Of a DNA stretch of 24,926 bases, positions 6,951 through 14,486 are shown piece by piece. The position numbers were made by a program, and so were the translations under genes. Position 1 is the first letter of the stretch, and each line of letters begins with the position of its first letter. This DNA is from a virus: IMG/VR virus record IMGVR_UViG_3300037076_000047, positions 1 through 24,926 of that record; one strand, written 5' to 3'. Under the pieces are notes generated by a model. That model was not told the origin of the DNA, did not search any database, and was given only the letters and a program-made list of their open reading frames with translations.

Positions 6951-8039
6951 ATGGCTGGACAGATTTTCACCAACCGCGTAACTGATATTACGTATCAGTA
7001 CATCTTGCCTGCACTTGTTGACAACGTTTCTAATTCAAACGTTTTCACATCCAAGTTGCTGTCAAACACAATCGACTGGGAAGGCACGACTTATAACGTA
7101 CCTATTCAGACTGCGTTTAGCACAACTGGTGGTTCATTCAACGGAATGGACACATTTAGCACCGCAGCAACAAATAACACTCGTCAGATGACGTTCTACA
7201 TCACTGGTCAATACCAGTCTATTGTCATCCCTGGCATCGAAGCAGCAGTAAACGGTAACACTGAATCTCAGGTTATCAAACTACTTACAGCTAAGATGGA
7301 CGAAGCTAAAATCTCGATGGCTGACGCTATTGGTACAGAGCTTTACGGCTTTGGACTTGGCAAAGCATTCGATGGTCTTGGAAATGTAGTAGACAACGGA
7401 ACAAACGCACCAACATACGGTGGCTTGAGCCGCACAACCTACCCATTCCTAGATGCAGACGTTACAACTGTAGCAAACGGTACAATTACACTTAGCTACC
7501 TATCTAGCGAGTTCGACAACGTATCAGCTGCAAGTTCAACTTCAGAAAGTCCTGACTACGGTCTTACGACTAAAGCTAACTGGACATTCATCGAAGGTTT
7601 GATTCAACCTATGCTATCTGCTCGTTATGAGAGTACTAGCGTTCGTGGGTACAACCGTGTAGATGGTAAAACACCACGTGGCGATGGCAAAACACCAGGC
7701 GCAGAATTAGGTGGTGCTGGCGGATTTATCTCAATCACATGGCGTGGTCGTGATATGTACGCTGACGACAAAGCAACTGCCGGTACATTCTACTGGATTA
7801 ACCAGAAGTACCTTGACTTTGCTGTACAAAAAAGCCCAGAACTTCGAGAAATTGGTTCAACTGTTGAGAGCATGGAAGGCTTCTACGAAGACGTACCATT
7901 CCCATCAGCATTCCAGTTCCGCGATATGATGAGTTCGATCAACCAACTTGGTGAAGTCGGAGTTGTTATACTTCTTGGTAACCTTATCTGCCGACAACCT
8001 CGCCGTAACGGTAAATTAATCGGAATAACGGGAAACTAG
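6951..8039 (+). CDS. major capsid protein (HK97-fold, probable)
   Basis: The 362-aa product has the look of HK97-fold phage coat proteins: a short N-terminal helix (QIFTNRVTDITYQYILPALV), an E-loop-like beta region with Gly/Thr/Ser-rich turns at about 40-80, a long central helix (ESQVIKLLTAKMDEAKISMA), and an aromatic beta-rich C-terminal half. It follows portal and scaffold and carries the strongest promoter and an excellent ribosome site (AAGGAG at 6939-6944), both expected for the most abundant virion protein. No N-terminal prodomain of protease type is visible, consistent with a separate scaffold. Confidence 0.83.
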   Translation: MAGQIFTNRVTDITYQYILPALVDNVSNSNVFTSKLLSNTIDWEGTTYNVPIQTAFSTTGGSFNGMDTFSTAATNNTRQMTFYITGQYQSIVIPGIEAAVNGNTESQVIKLLTAKMDEAKISMADAIGTELYGFGLGKAFDGLGNVVDNGTNAPTYGGLSRTTYPFLDADVTTVANGTITLSYLSSEFDNVSAASSTSESPDYGLTTKANWTFIEGLIQPMLSARYESTSVRGYNRVDGKTPRGDGKTPGAELGGAGGFISITWRGRDMYADDKATAGTFYWINQKYLDFAVQKSPELREIGSTVESMEGFYEDVPFPSAFQFRDMMSSINQLGEVGVVILLGNLICRQPRRNGKLIGITGN

Positions 8040-8049
8040 GAGATATATT

Positions 8050-8802
8050 ATGCAAAATGGACCTCGATATTTAACAAGCACAGACCTTAACACCTTTACG
8101 ACTGCACAAGCAGACCAAATCGGTGCTGAGGGTATTACAGAAGACGGTAGTAAGTTCCGTTACGTAAAGTTTGGTGGTACTTCAACCATCAAGGCTGGCC
8201 TACTTGTAGTTGGCTCAGCTGCTCCTGCTAACTCTACTGGCCTTGCTATTACAGCAGTCGGTACAGGTGGTCAGGTTACAGCTAACCTACAAGCTGGTTC
8301 AAAAGCCCTTGTAGTCACAAACGGTGCAACTGCAGTTACAGCTAACCAATTCAACGAAGTTGTTATTAACTCCGCTGCTGATGGTTACTACACACTACGC
8401 GTTGAGGGTAATACCGCAGCCGCTGGTGCAGGATATGTAACTTTGCAACTTGCCGACCCACTTCCACAGGGTGTAACTCAGCTTATCCCTGGTACGGACA
8501 CGGTTGACCTCGTTCTTGACAAATGGAACGGTGCATTGCCATCACTTACTGGAAACGCTCCTGTTGGTGTAACGGTATGCGCAGTCCCTAACACAGCTTC
8601 AGTTACAAACTGGGGTTGGGTACAGACAAGCGGACTTGTAAAAGTCGCCGCTACAACCGCAACCATCGGACTTGGTGTTGCAGTTGACCTTGCTGGTACT
8701 GCTGGCTACGTGATAATCACGGCCGCTACTACTGGCAACATCGGATGGGCTAAAACCTCAGCCGCAAGCAGCGCAGCTCTAGTCGATCTAAATATTAACT
8801 AA
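8050..8802 (+). CDS. virion protein, probable capsid decoration protein, 250 aa
   Basis: An Ala/Thr/Gly/Val-rich, beta-dominated protein directly behind the capsid gene, with AGGAGA eight bases before the ATG. After a short N-terminal segment (residues 1-35) it has alternating hydrophobic/small residues and repeated turns (VVGSAAPANSTGLAITAVG), the composition of small beta-barrel head-decoration proteins. There is one cysteine, and neither signal peptide nor membrane segment. Decoration proteins commonly follow the coat gene and stabilise the expanded shell. An alternative is a head fibre. No diagnostic motif. Confidence 0.55.
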   Translation: MQNGPRYLTSTDLNTFTTAQADQIGAEGITEDGSKFRYVKFGGTSTIKAGLLVVGSAAPANSTGLAITAVGTGGQVTANLQAGSKALVVTNGATAVTANQFNEVVINSAADGYYTLRVEGNTAAAGAGYVTLQLADPLPQGVTQLIPGTDTVDLVLDKWNGALPSLTGNAPVGVTVCAVPNTASVTNWGWVQTSGLVKVAATTATIGLGVAVDLAGTAGYVIITAATTGNIGWAKTSAASSAALVDLNIN

Positions 8803-8813
8803 GGAGAACCAGA

Positions 8814-9086
8814 ATGTCACAAGACCTCGGACAATACAACGCCGCTGTTCGACAAAATGGTGTACGCCTTAATGCCAATGAGCCTCTAGTTGTCGCAGGA
8901 AGCACCACGCTTCCTAGTGGCACACTGGTCGGTTCAACGGGTGTTTACAGTGGTAGTGGAGCGCCTAGCTTCACCGCGACACAGGGATCACTGTACCTGC
9001 GAACAGATGGCTCGTCCACCTCAACGCGAGCATACATCAATACGACTGGTTCAACTACTTGGACCGCCGTAACGACCGCTGCTTAG
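8814..9086 (+). CDS. small virion protein, 90 aa
   Basis: Residues 50-85 contain GSLYLRTDGSSTSTRAYINT followed by TTW, a beta-hairpin motif that recurs in phage fibres and head or tail appendages. The short N-terminus is polar. It has AAGGAG at 8802-8807 and ends just before the terminator at 9104, closing the capsid unit. Most likely a decoration or fibre-like protein on the head; the site of attachment is inferred from gene order alone. Confidence 0.6.
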   Translation: MSQDLGQYNAAVRQNGVRLNANEPLVVAGSTTLPSGTLVGSTGVYSGSGAPSFTATQGSLYLRTDGSSTSTRAYINTTGSTTWTAVTTAA

Positions 9087-9103
9087 TAAAGCAATGAATA
9101 ATT

Positions 9104-9133
9104 AGACCTCAGAAATGGGGTCTTTTTATTTTT
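9104..9133 (+). terminator. intrinsic terminator of the capsid unit
   Basis: AGACCTC (9104-9110) pairs with GGGGTCT (9117-9123) around a six-base loop, one G-U pair, followed by a run of T with one A to 9133. It follows the stop of the 90-aa gene by 17 bases and precedes the next promoter. Unlike the five leader hairpins it has no promoter or AAGG box directly in front of it, so it reads as an ordinary end-of-operon terminator. Confidence 0.8.
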
Positions 9134-9145
9134 AAGCATATATAG

Positions 9146-9151
9146 TATAAT
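9146..9151 (+). promoter_or_regulatory. -10 box six bases before an ATG (leaderless promoter)
   Basis: TATAAT at 9146-9151 lies six bases before the ATG at 9158, so initiation at the usual distance would fall on the A of the start codon. An overlapping TATAGT is at 9141-9146. The -35 region is only T-rich, being the tail of the terminator. There is no ribosome-binding sequence. Confidence 0.5.
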
Positions 9152-9157
9152 CCGCTC

Positions 9158-9331
9158 ATGGAGCTAAAATCTTTAGAAGATAAGAAACTTGCTATAGAGG
9201 CATCTTTTAACGAACTAACTAAACAAATATCTGACCTAGAGTCAGAGCGTGTTCGTTTACAGGGTGAATATAGGTTAGTTGACGAACTGATAACAAACTA
9301 TAAGGTTAAGGAGACAAAGAAAAATGGCTGA
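9158..9331 (+). CDS. 57-aa coiled-coil protein
   Basis: ATG at 9158 opens a frame ending at TGA 9329-9331 that encodes a highly charged helix with heptad-like spacing (LTKQISDLESERVRLQGEYR). It overlaps the next gene by eight bases. Its start has a consensus -10 box six bases upstream and no Shine-Dalgarno sequence, pointing to leaderless translation. The AAGGAG that serves the following gene lies inside this ORF. It may partner with the larger coiled-coil protein encoded at the end of the same unit; that is inference. Confidence 0.6.
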   Translation: MELKSLEDKKLAIEASFNELTKQISDLESERVRLQGEYRLVDELITNYKVKETKKNG

Positions 9332-9830
9332 TTACTACGGTGCGCCAGGCGATGCTAGTGTAAAAATGATTCGGGAGCGCCTACGTGAACTCTACGACCC
9401 AGAGGATTTTGTTACGGTTATCAACGTTGATACTAAACCGGTTACTTACCAGTTTGCACGACCCTCAGATACTGAGACGTTTTCAGACTTCCCAGGACAC
9501 AAGAATACTATTCAAAAAGGCGTACCACAACGCATCACATTGCAACCTGGTGATACTAAACTTGTCCCTGCCTATGAAGCAGACCTTATGATTGAAGCTG
9601 TTATAAAACAAGTAGCCGTAAGCCGCATTCAAGACCGTGTTGATAGCGGTGAACTTGATAAGCGCCAAGCTACAGCTGACTGGACAGACCCATTTTTCCA
9701 GAACTCGATGATTAAGCAGATATTTGTCGGTAAGAAAGATATTCTTAATGACTACAACCAGCCAAAGGTGGATGTATCGAAAGACCTTGAATTAAATGAC
9801 ACAGCCCCTCGATCTCGAAAAGAAGTCTAG
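9324..9830 (+). CDS. hypothetical structural-region protein, 168 aa
   Basis: Starts with MADYYGAPGDASVKMIRERL, has a beta-rich middle (FVTVINVDTKPVTYQF, then QRITLQPGDTKLVPAYEADL) and a charged helical C-terminus. The AAGGAG at 9307-9312 is 11 bases from the ATG. The pattern of a small beta domain ending in a Pro-Gly turn followed by a helix is seen in virion proteins encoded near capsid genes, but I cannot assign a named family. It sits between the capsid unit and a long coiled coil, with a 35-base overlap into the next gene. Confidence 0.7.
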   Translation: MADYYGAPGDASVKMIRERLRELYDPEDFVTVINVDTKPVTYQFARPSDTETFSDFPGHKNTIQKGVPQRITLQPGDTKLVPAYEADLMIEAVIKQVAVSRIQDRVDSGELDKRQATADWTDPFFQNSMIKQIFVGKKDILNDYNQPKVDVSKDLELNDTAPRSRKEV

Positions 9831-10653
9831 GGAGTTAGACGAACGAGAAGAAAGCCTTAATCGTAAGGAAAGCCTCTTAGAGCGTGAAAAAAGCCTAGAG
9901 AGGGTTCAAGCCCTATATGCTGAGACTGAGACTAGGGTAGTTGTTCTAAACAAGCAAATCAAGGCTAAACAGGACATTTTGCAGGCTCATACTGACGAGC
10001 TAGATACTTTGTCGGCTAAATCCCAAGAAGAGGCTGATAGACTACGTCTGAAAGAGGACAGCATTAAGAAGTCTATCGCTATTCAAGAGACACTCTTATC
10101 GAAGGCTAAAGTCCAAGATGCTCAACTAGAAACACAGATTAAACGTACTAAGACTGAACTATCAAGTTTGCAAGACCAAGTCCGAGAGACTAAAACTTAT
10201 AGAGAAGAACAAAGCAGACTAGCCGAAGATACTATTGCCCAGTGGAATAGCGACCTTGTAGCCTTTCGTAAGGAAGCCGACGATATTCAATTTGAGAAGA
10301 ATAGACTATCGGCTGATATTATCCGCTTAGAGCAAGACCGCACCGCTATTACATTAGAAGTTCATGCGATCGAGCAAAAACTTGAATCACTTGACGAAAC
10401 ATATGCCGGTAAGGTTGAAGAGTATAAGTCTAGCTTACGGACTCTTGACCTGCAACAAGATGAAAAGAAGCGTGTATTTGATAGCCTATCTAACTCATAT
10501 GATATGCGTCTTAAAGAAGTCGAGACACGCGAAAAGTCTGTACGGCTTAAAGAAGTCAATATTAACACTCGTGAACACGACCTTGACCAAAAAGAGCGAC
10601 GCTTAAAAATGAATTACGGCATGGCTGGTATTGACTATGAAGATGTTGTATAA
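9796..10653 (+). CDS. long coiled-coil protein, 285 aa
   Basis: Nearly the whole protein (about residues 5-275) is Glu/Lys/Arg/Leu/Gln-rich with heptad periodicity (for example SRELDEREESLNRKESLLER), almost free of Pro and Gly, so it should form an elongated coiled coil, plausibly tens of nanometres long. The C-terminus (MNYGMAGIDYEDVV) breaks the pattern. ATG 9796 lies inside the preceding gene with no ribosome site, so coupling is likely. It could be a virion fibre or spacer, an ejected protein, or an assembly factor. No SMC-type or nuclease motif is seen. The promoter for the next unit overlaps its stop codon. Confidence 0.75.
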   Translation: MTQPLDLEKKSRELDEREESLNRKESLLEREKSLERVQALYAETETRVVVLNKQIKAKQDILQAHTDELDTLSAKSQEEADRLRLKEDSIKKSIAIQETLLSKAKVQDAQLETQIKRTKTELSSLQDQVRETKTYREEQSRLAEDTIAQWNSDLVAFRKEADDIQFEKNRLSADIIRLEQDRTAITLEVHAIEQKLESLDETYAGKVEEYKSSLRTLDLQQDEKKRVFDSLSNSYDMRLKEVETREKSVRLKEVNINTREHDLDQKERRLKMNYGMAGIDYEDVV

Positions 10654-10654
10654 T
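10649..10654 (+). promoter_or_regulatory. -10 box overlapping a stop codon
   Basis: TATAAT at 10649-10654 contains the TAA stop of the coiled-coil gene. No -35 at a normal distance is convincing. The AAGG box follows eight bases later, as at 13084 and 19058, which is the main support for a functional promoter here. Confidence 0.5.
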
Positions 10655-10667
10655 CAAGCCATAAGGT

Positions 10668-10691
10668 AAGAGCCGCAGACGGTTCTTTTTT
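10668..10691 (+). terminator. terminator-like leader hairpin before the 114-aa gene
   Basis: AAGAGCCG (10668-10675) pairs with CGGTTCTT (10680-10687) around CAGA, with one G-U pair, running into a T-rich stretch to 10691. The ATG at 10698 follows with no ribosome site after the hairpin. It may terminate the coiled-coil unit, regulate the next one, or fold away the gap between the AAGG at 10663-10666 and the ATG. Confidence 0.65.
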
Positions 10692-10697
10692 ATTTAT

Positions 10698-11042
10698 ATG
10701 CCCTGGATAACGAATAAACAACCCTTTGGACAAAACCACGCACCTCTTCTAACAGGTGTTTCTTCGGCTGATGAAACTACGACCGTACCTGTTGCTGTTG
10801 ATCCCACGACTGGCGCTTTACTTACTTATGGCGCTGGTGGCTCAACTGCTACCGTTGTTGGTATCGGTCCTGTTGGTCAATACCAAGTGCCATATGACAC
10901 AATTACGTACACAGCGACAAGTGCGACCGTCGATACTTATACGTATAAAGCAGGCGGCACTGGCGGTACGACAACTGCGACTGTTACTGTTACATTTACA
11001 GATTCAACTCATGCCACTTTAGTATCTGTTGTGAGGACTTAA
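10698..11042 (+). CDS. small structural protein, 114 aa
   Basis: Begins MPWITNKQPFGQNHAPLLTG, followed by VPVAVDPTTGALLTYGAG, an N-terminal pattern seen in small phage structural and fibre proteins. The rest is Thr/Val/Ala-rich beta sequence with a Gly/Thr repeat (GGTGGTTTATVTVTF). No Shine-Dalgarno sequence lies within 15 bases of the ATG; upstream is the U-rich end of the leader hairpin. Its stop is immediately followed by the ATG of the fibre gene. Probably a fibre-associated or decoration protein. Confidence 0.6.
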   Translation: MPWITNKQPFGQNHAPLLTGVSSADETTTVPVAVDPTTGALLTYGAGGSTATVVGIGPVGQYQVPYDTITYTATSATVDTYTYKAGGTGGTTTATVTVTFTDSTHATLVSVVRT

Positions 11043-13055
11043 ATGGCAGTTATCTTTGACCCAATTTTAGGGCAACTCAGGACTAAAGACTCCTCTGGTT
11101 CAACTTCGCCTCTTACTACAAAAGGTGATATATACACGTATTCAACCACTAACGACCGTTTACCTGTTGGAGTTAATGGTACTGTTTTATCTGCCGACTC
11201 AACACAGGCAACGGGGCTAAAGTGGATTGCATCGGGTGGAACAGGTACGGTAACATCTGTCTCAGTAACAACAGCTAATGGTGTGTCTGGTACAGTCGCT
11301 AACGCAACAACAACCCCTGCTATCAGTCTAACGCTAGGTGCGATTACGCCAACATCAGTAAACTCGGTTGTTCTGTCTGGTTCAACCACACCTACCCTCG
11401 CTGTAACGGGAACTTCATCTATCTCAGGGGCAAACACTGGCGATCAAACCATTACTCTTACTGGTGCAGTAACAGGCTCAGGTACAGGCTCGTTTGCTAC
11501 TACAGTTGTTACAAATGCCAATCTGACAGGTGATGTTACGAGTGTTGGTAATGCTACAACCCTAACCAACGCCCCTGTCATTGCTAAAGTACTTACAGGC
11601 TATGTTTCGGGCGCAGGTGTAGTAGCTGCAACAGATTCAATCTTACAAGCTATCCAAAAGCTTAATGGTAATGATGCTACTAATGCTAACCTAACTGGTG
11701 TTATAACTTCAAGTGGTAATGCTACTTCAATAGCTTCACAAACTGGAACGGGGACTAAGTTTGTAGTAGACAATTCGCCTACTCTGACAGGAACCCCTGC
11801 CGCCCCCACAGCGGCGGCAGGAGATAGTACCACTCAACTGGCCACCACCGCCTTTGTTCAAATGGCTGTAAGAAGTGTACCGAGTAAAGAAGCTTCAAAG
11901 TATGCAACAACCGCCGCCTTAGCCACAGTTACTTATTATAATGGCGTTTCTAATGATGGTGTTGGAGCCACTCTTACAGGCGTAGGACTTGGGGCGATTA
12001 CTCTTGATGGTAATACTCCCATTGTTGGAGATAGATTACTTGTTAAAAATCAGGTGTCCACTTTCCAAAATGGTATCTATACAGTCACGATAGTAGGAAC
12101 AGCAGGAACGGTGTTTGTCATTACTCGTGCCTTAGACTTCAATCAGACAGGAGATATTAAGACTGGTGCTACAACTTATGTCACTTCTGGCGCTACTCTG
12201 GCTGCTACAACTTGGGACGTAAACTCGGCTGACAGTCCTGTAATGGGGACGGATGCGATTACTTTTATTCAAAGTGCTGGCCCTGGTTCACTGATTGCAG
12301 GAACAGGTATTGGTATTTCAGGGGTAACGGTTGCAATAGATACTTCGGTTACGGTAGACAAGACAACTGTTCAAACTTTGACCAATAAAACTTTAACTAG
12401 TCCAACACTGACAACCCCAACACTTGGCGTAGCTACTGCTACTTCAATCAATAAGGTAGCTTTTACTGCACCAACTACCGCTGCAACATTTGCCTTTGGA
12501 ACTGATAACACTACTCAGACGTTCCAGGGTACAGATACTATAGTAGGACGAGCTACTACAGATACACTAACTAATAAGACCCTAACGACCCCTGTAATTA
12601 ACCAGTTTGGTACAGCATCAGGCCTAGGTGCAGCATGGACATCTTTTACACCTACTTGGACAGCTTTAGGTACTTCTCCAGCATTAGGTAACGGAACCCT
12701 AACTGGTTTTTATACTCAAATTGGTAAATTAGTTAGTTTTCGTGTTAGATTTGTCGCTGGTAGTACAACTACCTTTGGCACATCACAATGGAACTTTGCA
12801 CTACCTGTTACCGCTAACGCAGACGTTAAACACGCTACTGGGTTAGGTGAGGGTATAGGTACTTGGTATGCAGAGAACCCTGGAGTTGTAGGGTATGGTG
12901 GTACAACGGTAATTGCCGCAAACTCTACGACAAACTTTGTACTAAACTATACAAATTCAACAGTTGGCGGTCAGGCGCAAGGGAACTATCTTTTCCCAGG
13001 CACATGGGCTAATACATGGTACTTTTTAGCTAGTGGCACATACGAGGCTGCATAG
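11043..13055 (+). CDS. fibre-like / receptor-binding tail protein, 670 aa
   Basis: Large Thr/Gly/Ala/Ser-rich beta protein with several modules familiar from phage fibres: repeats such as ANLTGDVTSVGNATTL and ANLTGVITSSGNATSI (159-174 and 215-230), a linker TPAAPTAAAGDSTTQLATTA (251-270), a domain with VGDRLLVKNQVSTFQNGIYTV (328-348), two copies of TLTNKTLT (445-452 and 508-515), and a C-terminal beta domain from about 530 (SFTPTWTALGT onward). Such proteins trimerise and bind the host surface through the C-terminus. GAGGA lies shortly before the ATG, which directly follows the previous stop. No chaperone or endosialidase cleavage domain is evident. Confidence 0.8.
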   Translation: MAVIFDPILGQLRTKDSSGSTSPLTTKGDIYTYSTTNDRLPVGVNGTVLSADSTQATGLKWIASGGTGTVTSVSVTTANGVSGTVANATTTPAISLTLGAITPTSVNSVVLSGSTTPTLAVTGTSSISGANTGDQTITLTGAVTGSGTGSFATTVVTNANLTGDVTSVGNATTLTNAPVIAKVLTGYVSGAGVVAATDSILQAIQKLNGNDATNANLTGVITSSGNATSIASQTGTGTKFVVDNSPTLTGTPAAPTAAAGDSTTQLATTAFVQMAVRSVPSKEASKYATTAALATVTYYNGVSNDGVGATLTGVGLGAITLDGNTPIVGDRLLVKNQVSTFQNGIYTVTIVGTAGTVFVITRALDFNQTGDIKTGATTYVTSGATLAATTWDVNSADSPVMGTDAITFIQSAGPGSLIAGTGIGISGVTVAIDTSVTVDKTTVQTLTNKTLTSPTLTTPTLGVATATSINKVAFTAPTTAATFAFGTDNTTQTFQGTDTIVGRATTDTLTNKTLTTPVINQFGTASGLGAAWTSFTPTWTALGTSPALGNGTLTGFYTQIGKLVSFRVRFVAGSTTTFGTSQWNFALPVTANADVKHATGLGEGIGTWYAENPGVVGYGGTTVIAANSTTNFVLNYTNSTVGGQAQGNYLFPGTWANTWYFLASGTYEAA

Positions 13056-13060
13056 TCCAC

Positions 13061-13089
13061 TTGTAACTAATAACTAAAATAGGTATAAT
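13061..13089 (+). promoter_or_regulatory. promoter of the tail unit
   Basis: TTGTAA (13061-13066) and TATAAT (13084-13089) are separated by exactly 17 bases in the gap after the fibre gene. The AAGG box begins eight bases after the -10. Confidence 0.75.
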
Positions 13090-13095
13090 GTCCTT

Positions 13096-13136
13096 ATAAG
13101 GCTCCAGCCGTTGCTTGGGCTATTTTTAATAAGGAG
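13096..13136 (+). promoter_or_regulatory. weak leader hairpin and AAGGAG before the 133-aa gene
   Basis: After the ATAAGG start box, AGCC and GGCT can form only a four-pair stem with an eight-base loop, followed by ATTTTT and then AAGGAG at 13131-13136. This is the most degenerate of the five leaders: the order of elements is kept but the stem is poor, so it should terminate little. Confidence 0.5.
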
Positions 13137-13141
13137 AAATA

Positions 13142-13543
13142 ATGGCAACATACATATTCGCAACTAAGCCACAGCCAACTGAACCAGGCCAACTTAGTAA
13201 CTTCGAGGGTCTTGTAAATGACGCAAACCACAATGCTATGACTGGCGCTGTTGGTAGTGGATTTCAAACTGTAGATATTTCGGGTACACCGATTGTATCA
13301 CCTGCAACAGTTTCTAACTCAGCTGTTACGACACTGACTATTCCGCTAAATGCAACTGAGGTAAACTTCCTAGCTGCAACAAACACAGTAAATGTAAGTG
13401 AATCGACTGCAGCGGTTACATCTAACTATCTGACAATACCTGTTGGTGTTGTTACGACACTTCCTGTAGCACGTATGCAAAAGCTTTATTTAGAGGCAAA
13501 CACTGGTTCAGCAACTGTTAGTTTCTGGTTCACTATAGTTTAA
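13142..13543 (+). CDS. structural protein, 133 aa
   Basis: Polar N-terminus (ATYIFATKPQPTEPGQLSNF), then a Thr/Val/Ala-rich beta domain with repeated hydrophobic strands and a final strand SATVSFWFTIV, resembling the small jelly-roll or decoration proteins of phage virions. No cysteine and no membrane segment. AAGGAG stands five bases before the ATG, and the gene is first in the tail unit with its own promoter, so the protein is probably abundant. Specific role unknown. Confidence 0.6.
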   Translation: MATYIFATKPQPTEPGQLSNFEGLVNDANHNAMTGAVGSGFQTVDISGTPIVSPATVSNSAVTTLTIPLNATEVNFLAATNTVNVSESTAAVTSNYLTIPVGVVTTLPVARMQKLYLEANTGSATVSFWFTIV

Positions 13544-13553
13544 GGAGATAATA

Positions 13554-13784
13554 ATGGTTAAAATAGCTACTCTCTGGTCTAAAGTTTCAAAGACGAAAAC
13601 TGCATGGTCGCCTGTTTCTAAAACTCAGACTACTTGGGAAGCTAACACCGCTTATTATACAAATCAATACCCGTATGACTCAGCTACATTAACTTATGAT
13701 TCTGCAATACAGACATATGATGGAATTGTCACGGGCGAACAACTAACTAATAATAAACCGAAAACTGCATGGACTAATATATGA
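13554..13784 (+). CDS. 76-aa protein with Trp and Tyr short repeats
   Basis: The N-terminal third is a 10-residue repeat around Trp8, Trp18 and Trp28 ([21 protein letters not shown]), and the middle is a 7-residue repeat ([17 protein letters not shown]). A related KTAW occurs near the C-terminus. Short Trp/Tyr-Asp repeats of this style occur in phage structural proteins, where they may make repeated surface contacts. AAGGAG precedes the ATG, and the stop overlaps the next start as ATGA. Function not established. Confidence 0.65.
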   Translation: MVKIATLWSKVSKTKTAWSPVSKTQTTWEANTAYYTNQYPYDSATLTYDSAIQTYDGIVTGEQLTNNKPKTAWTNI

Positions 13785-14476
13785 GTATAAACTTCCCGAC
13801 ATCGTTTGACACTTCGACTCAACTACCGCAACCATCGGGTGGTAACTTTACTAACAGCCCATCGCACGCTGGCGCACACGATAATGAATCACAAGCTATT
13901 ATTGCCCTTGAAACTAAGTTGGGTATTAGCACATCGACTCCATCAAGTACTAATCTGTTAGTATCAACTGGTACGGGCACAAGTGCATGGACAAAACTTG
14001 CTCCAACTGGAACTATTGTCGGTACTACAGATACACAAACCTTATCTAGTAAGACATTCGTAGCCCCTGCGCTTGGAACACCAGCTTCTGGTGTAATGAC
14101 TAACGTAACTGGTATACCCTATGCTGGGCTTCTCTCTACTATATTTAGTGGACAAGTACTGACTCAAGCTAATGCTGGTACGGCTGGCGGGACGATGTGG
14201 TGGGTTAATCTTGGAGGTATCAAAATACTTTGGGGTTATACTGCCGTTATTACTGCTGCTGCAACTAGTTCGTCAAATTATACCATAACCTTCCCAACGT
14301 TTTTCACAACAGTACAAACTGCAAACATTAGCATACTACAAGCAGCTGGAAGTATTACGGGCAATAACGTGGTAGGTGTTACCCTAACTGCAGCATATTA
14401 CATTATAGGAATTGCTAATGCGACAGGAGCAGCGGGAATTGGCGGTTCTATTGGCTTTTTTGTGATAGGCACTTAA
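13781..14476 (+). CDS. fibre-like structural protein, 231 aa
   Basis: An N-terminal module [20 protein letters not shown] is of the type that precedes a short coiled coil and fibre shaft in many phage appendage proteins. Next comes [20 protein letters not shown], related to the TLTNKTLT repeats of the 670-aa fibre. The C-terminal half (about 140-231) is a hydrophobic beta domain, probably a trimeric tip. The start overlaps the previous stop as ATGA. It may be a second, shorter fibre or an attachment adaptor for the larger one. Confidence 0.7.
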   Translation: MSINFPTSFDTSTQLPQPSGGNFTNSPSHAGAHDNESQAIIALETKLGISTSTPSSTNLLVSTGTGTSAWTKLAPTGTIVGTTDTQTLSSKTFVAPALGTPASGVMTNVTGIPYAGLLSTIFSGQVLTQANAGTAGGTMWWVNLGGIKILWGYTAVITAAATSSSNYTITFPTFFTTVQTANISILQAAGSITGNNVVGVTLTAAYYIIGIANATGAAGIGGSIGFFVIGT

Positions 14477-14486
14477 CGGAGATAAT

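Noticed and set aside
10668-10691. Hairpin read simply as the terminator of the coiled-coil unit
   Set aside because: It may also do this, but the -10 box upstream and the same AAGG-AGCCG order in four other leaders show it belongs to a shared leader, so it is reported that way.
11039-11437. Antisense 132-aa ORF opposite the fibre gene
   Set aside because: A Val/Pro/Thr-rich shadow of the repetitive Thr/Gly codons on the plus strand, with no ribosome site or motif.
11500-12600. Repeated Thr/Gly words as a DNA repeat or phase-variation tract
   Set aside because: The repeats are degenerate at DNA level and explained by fibre shaft protein repeats; no perfect tandem array was seen.
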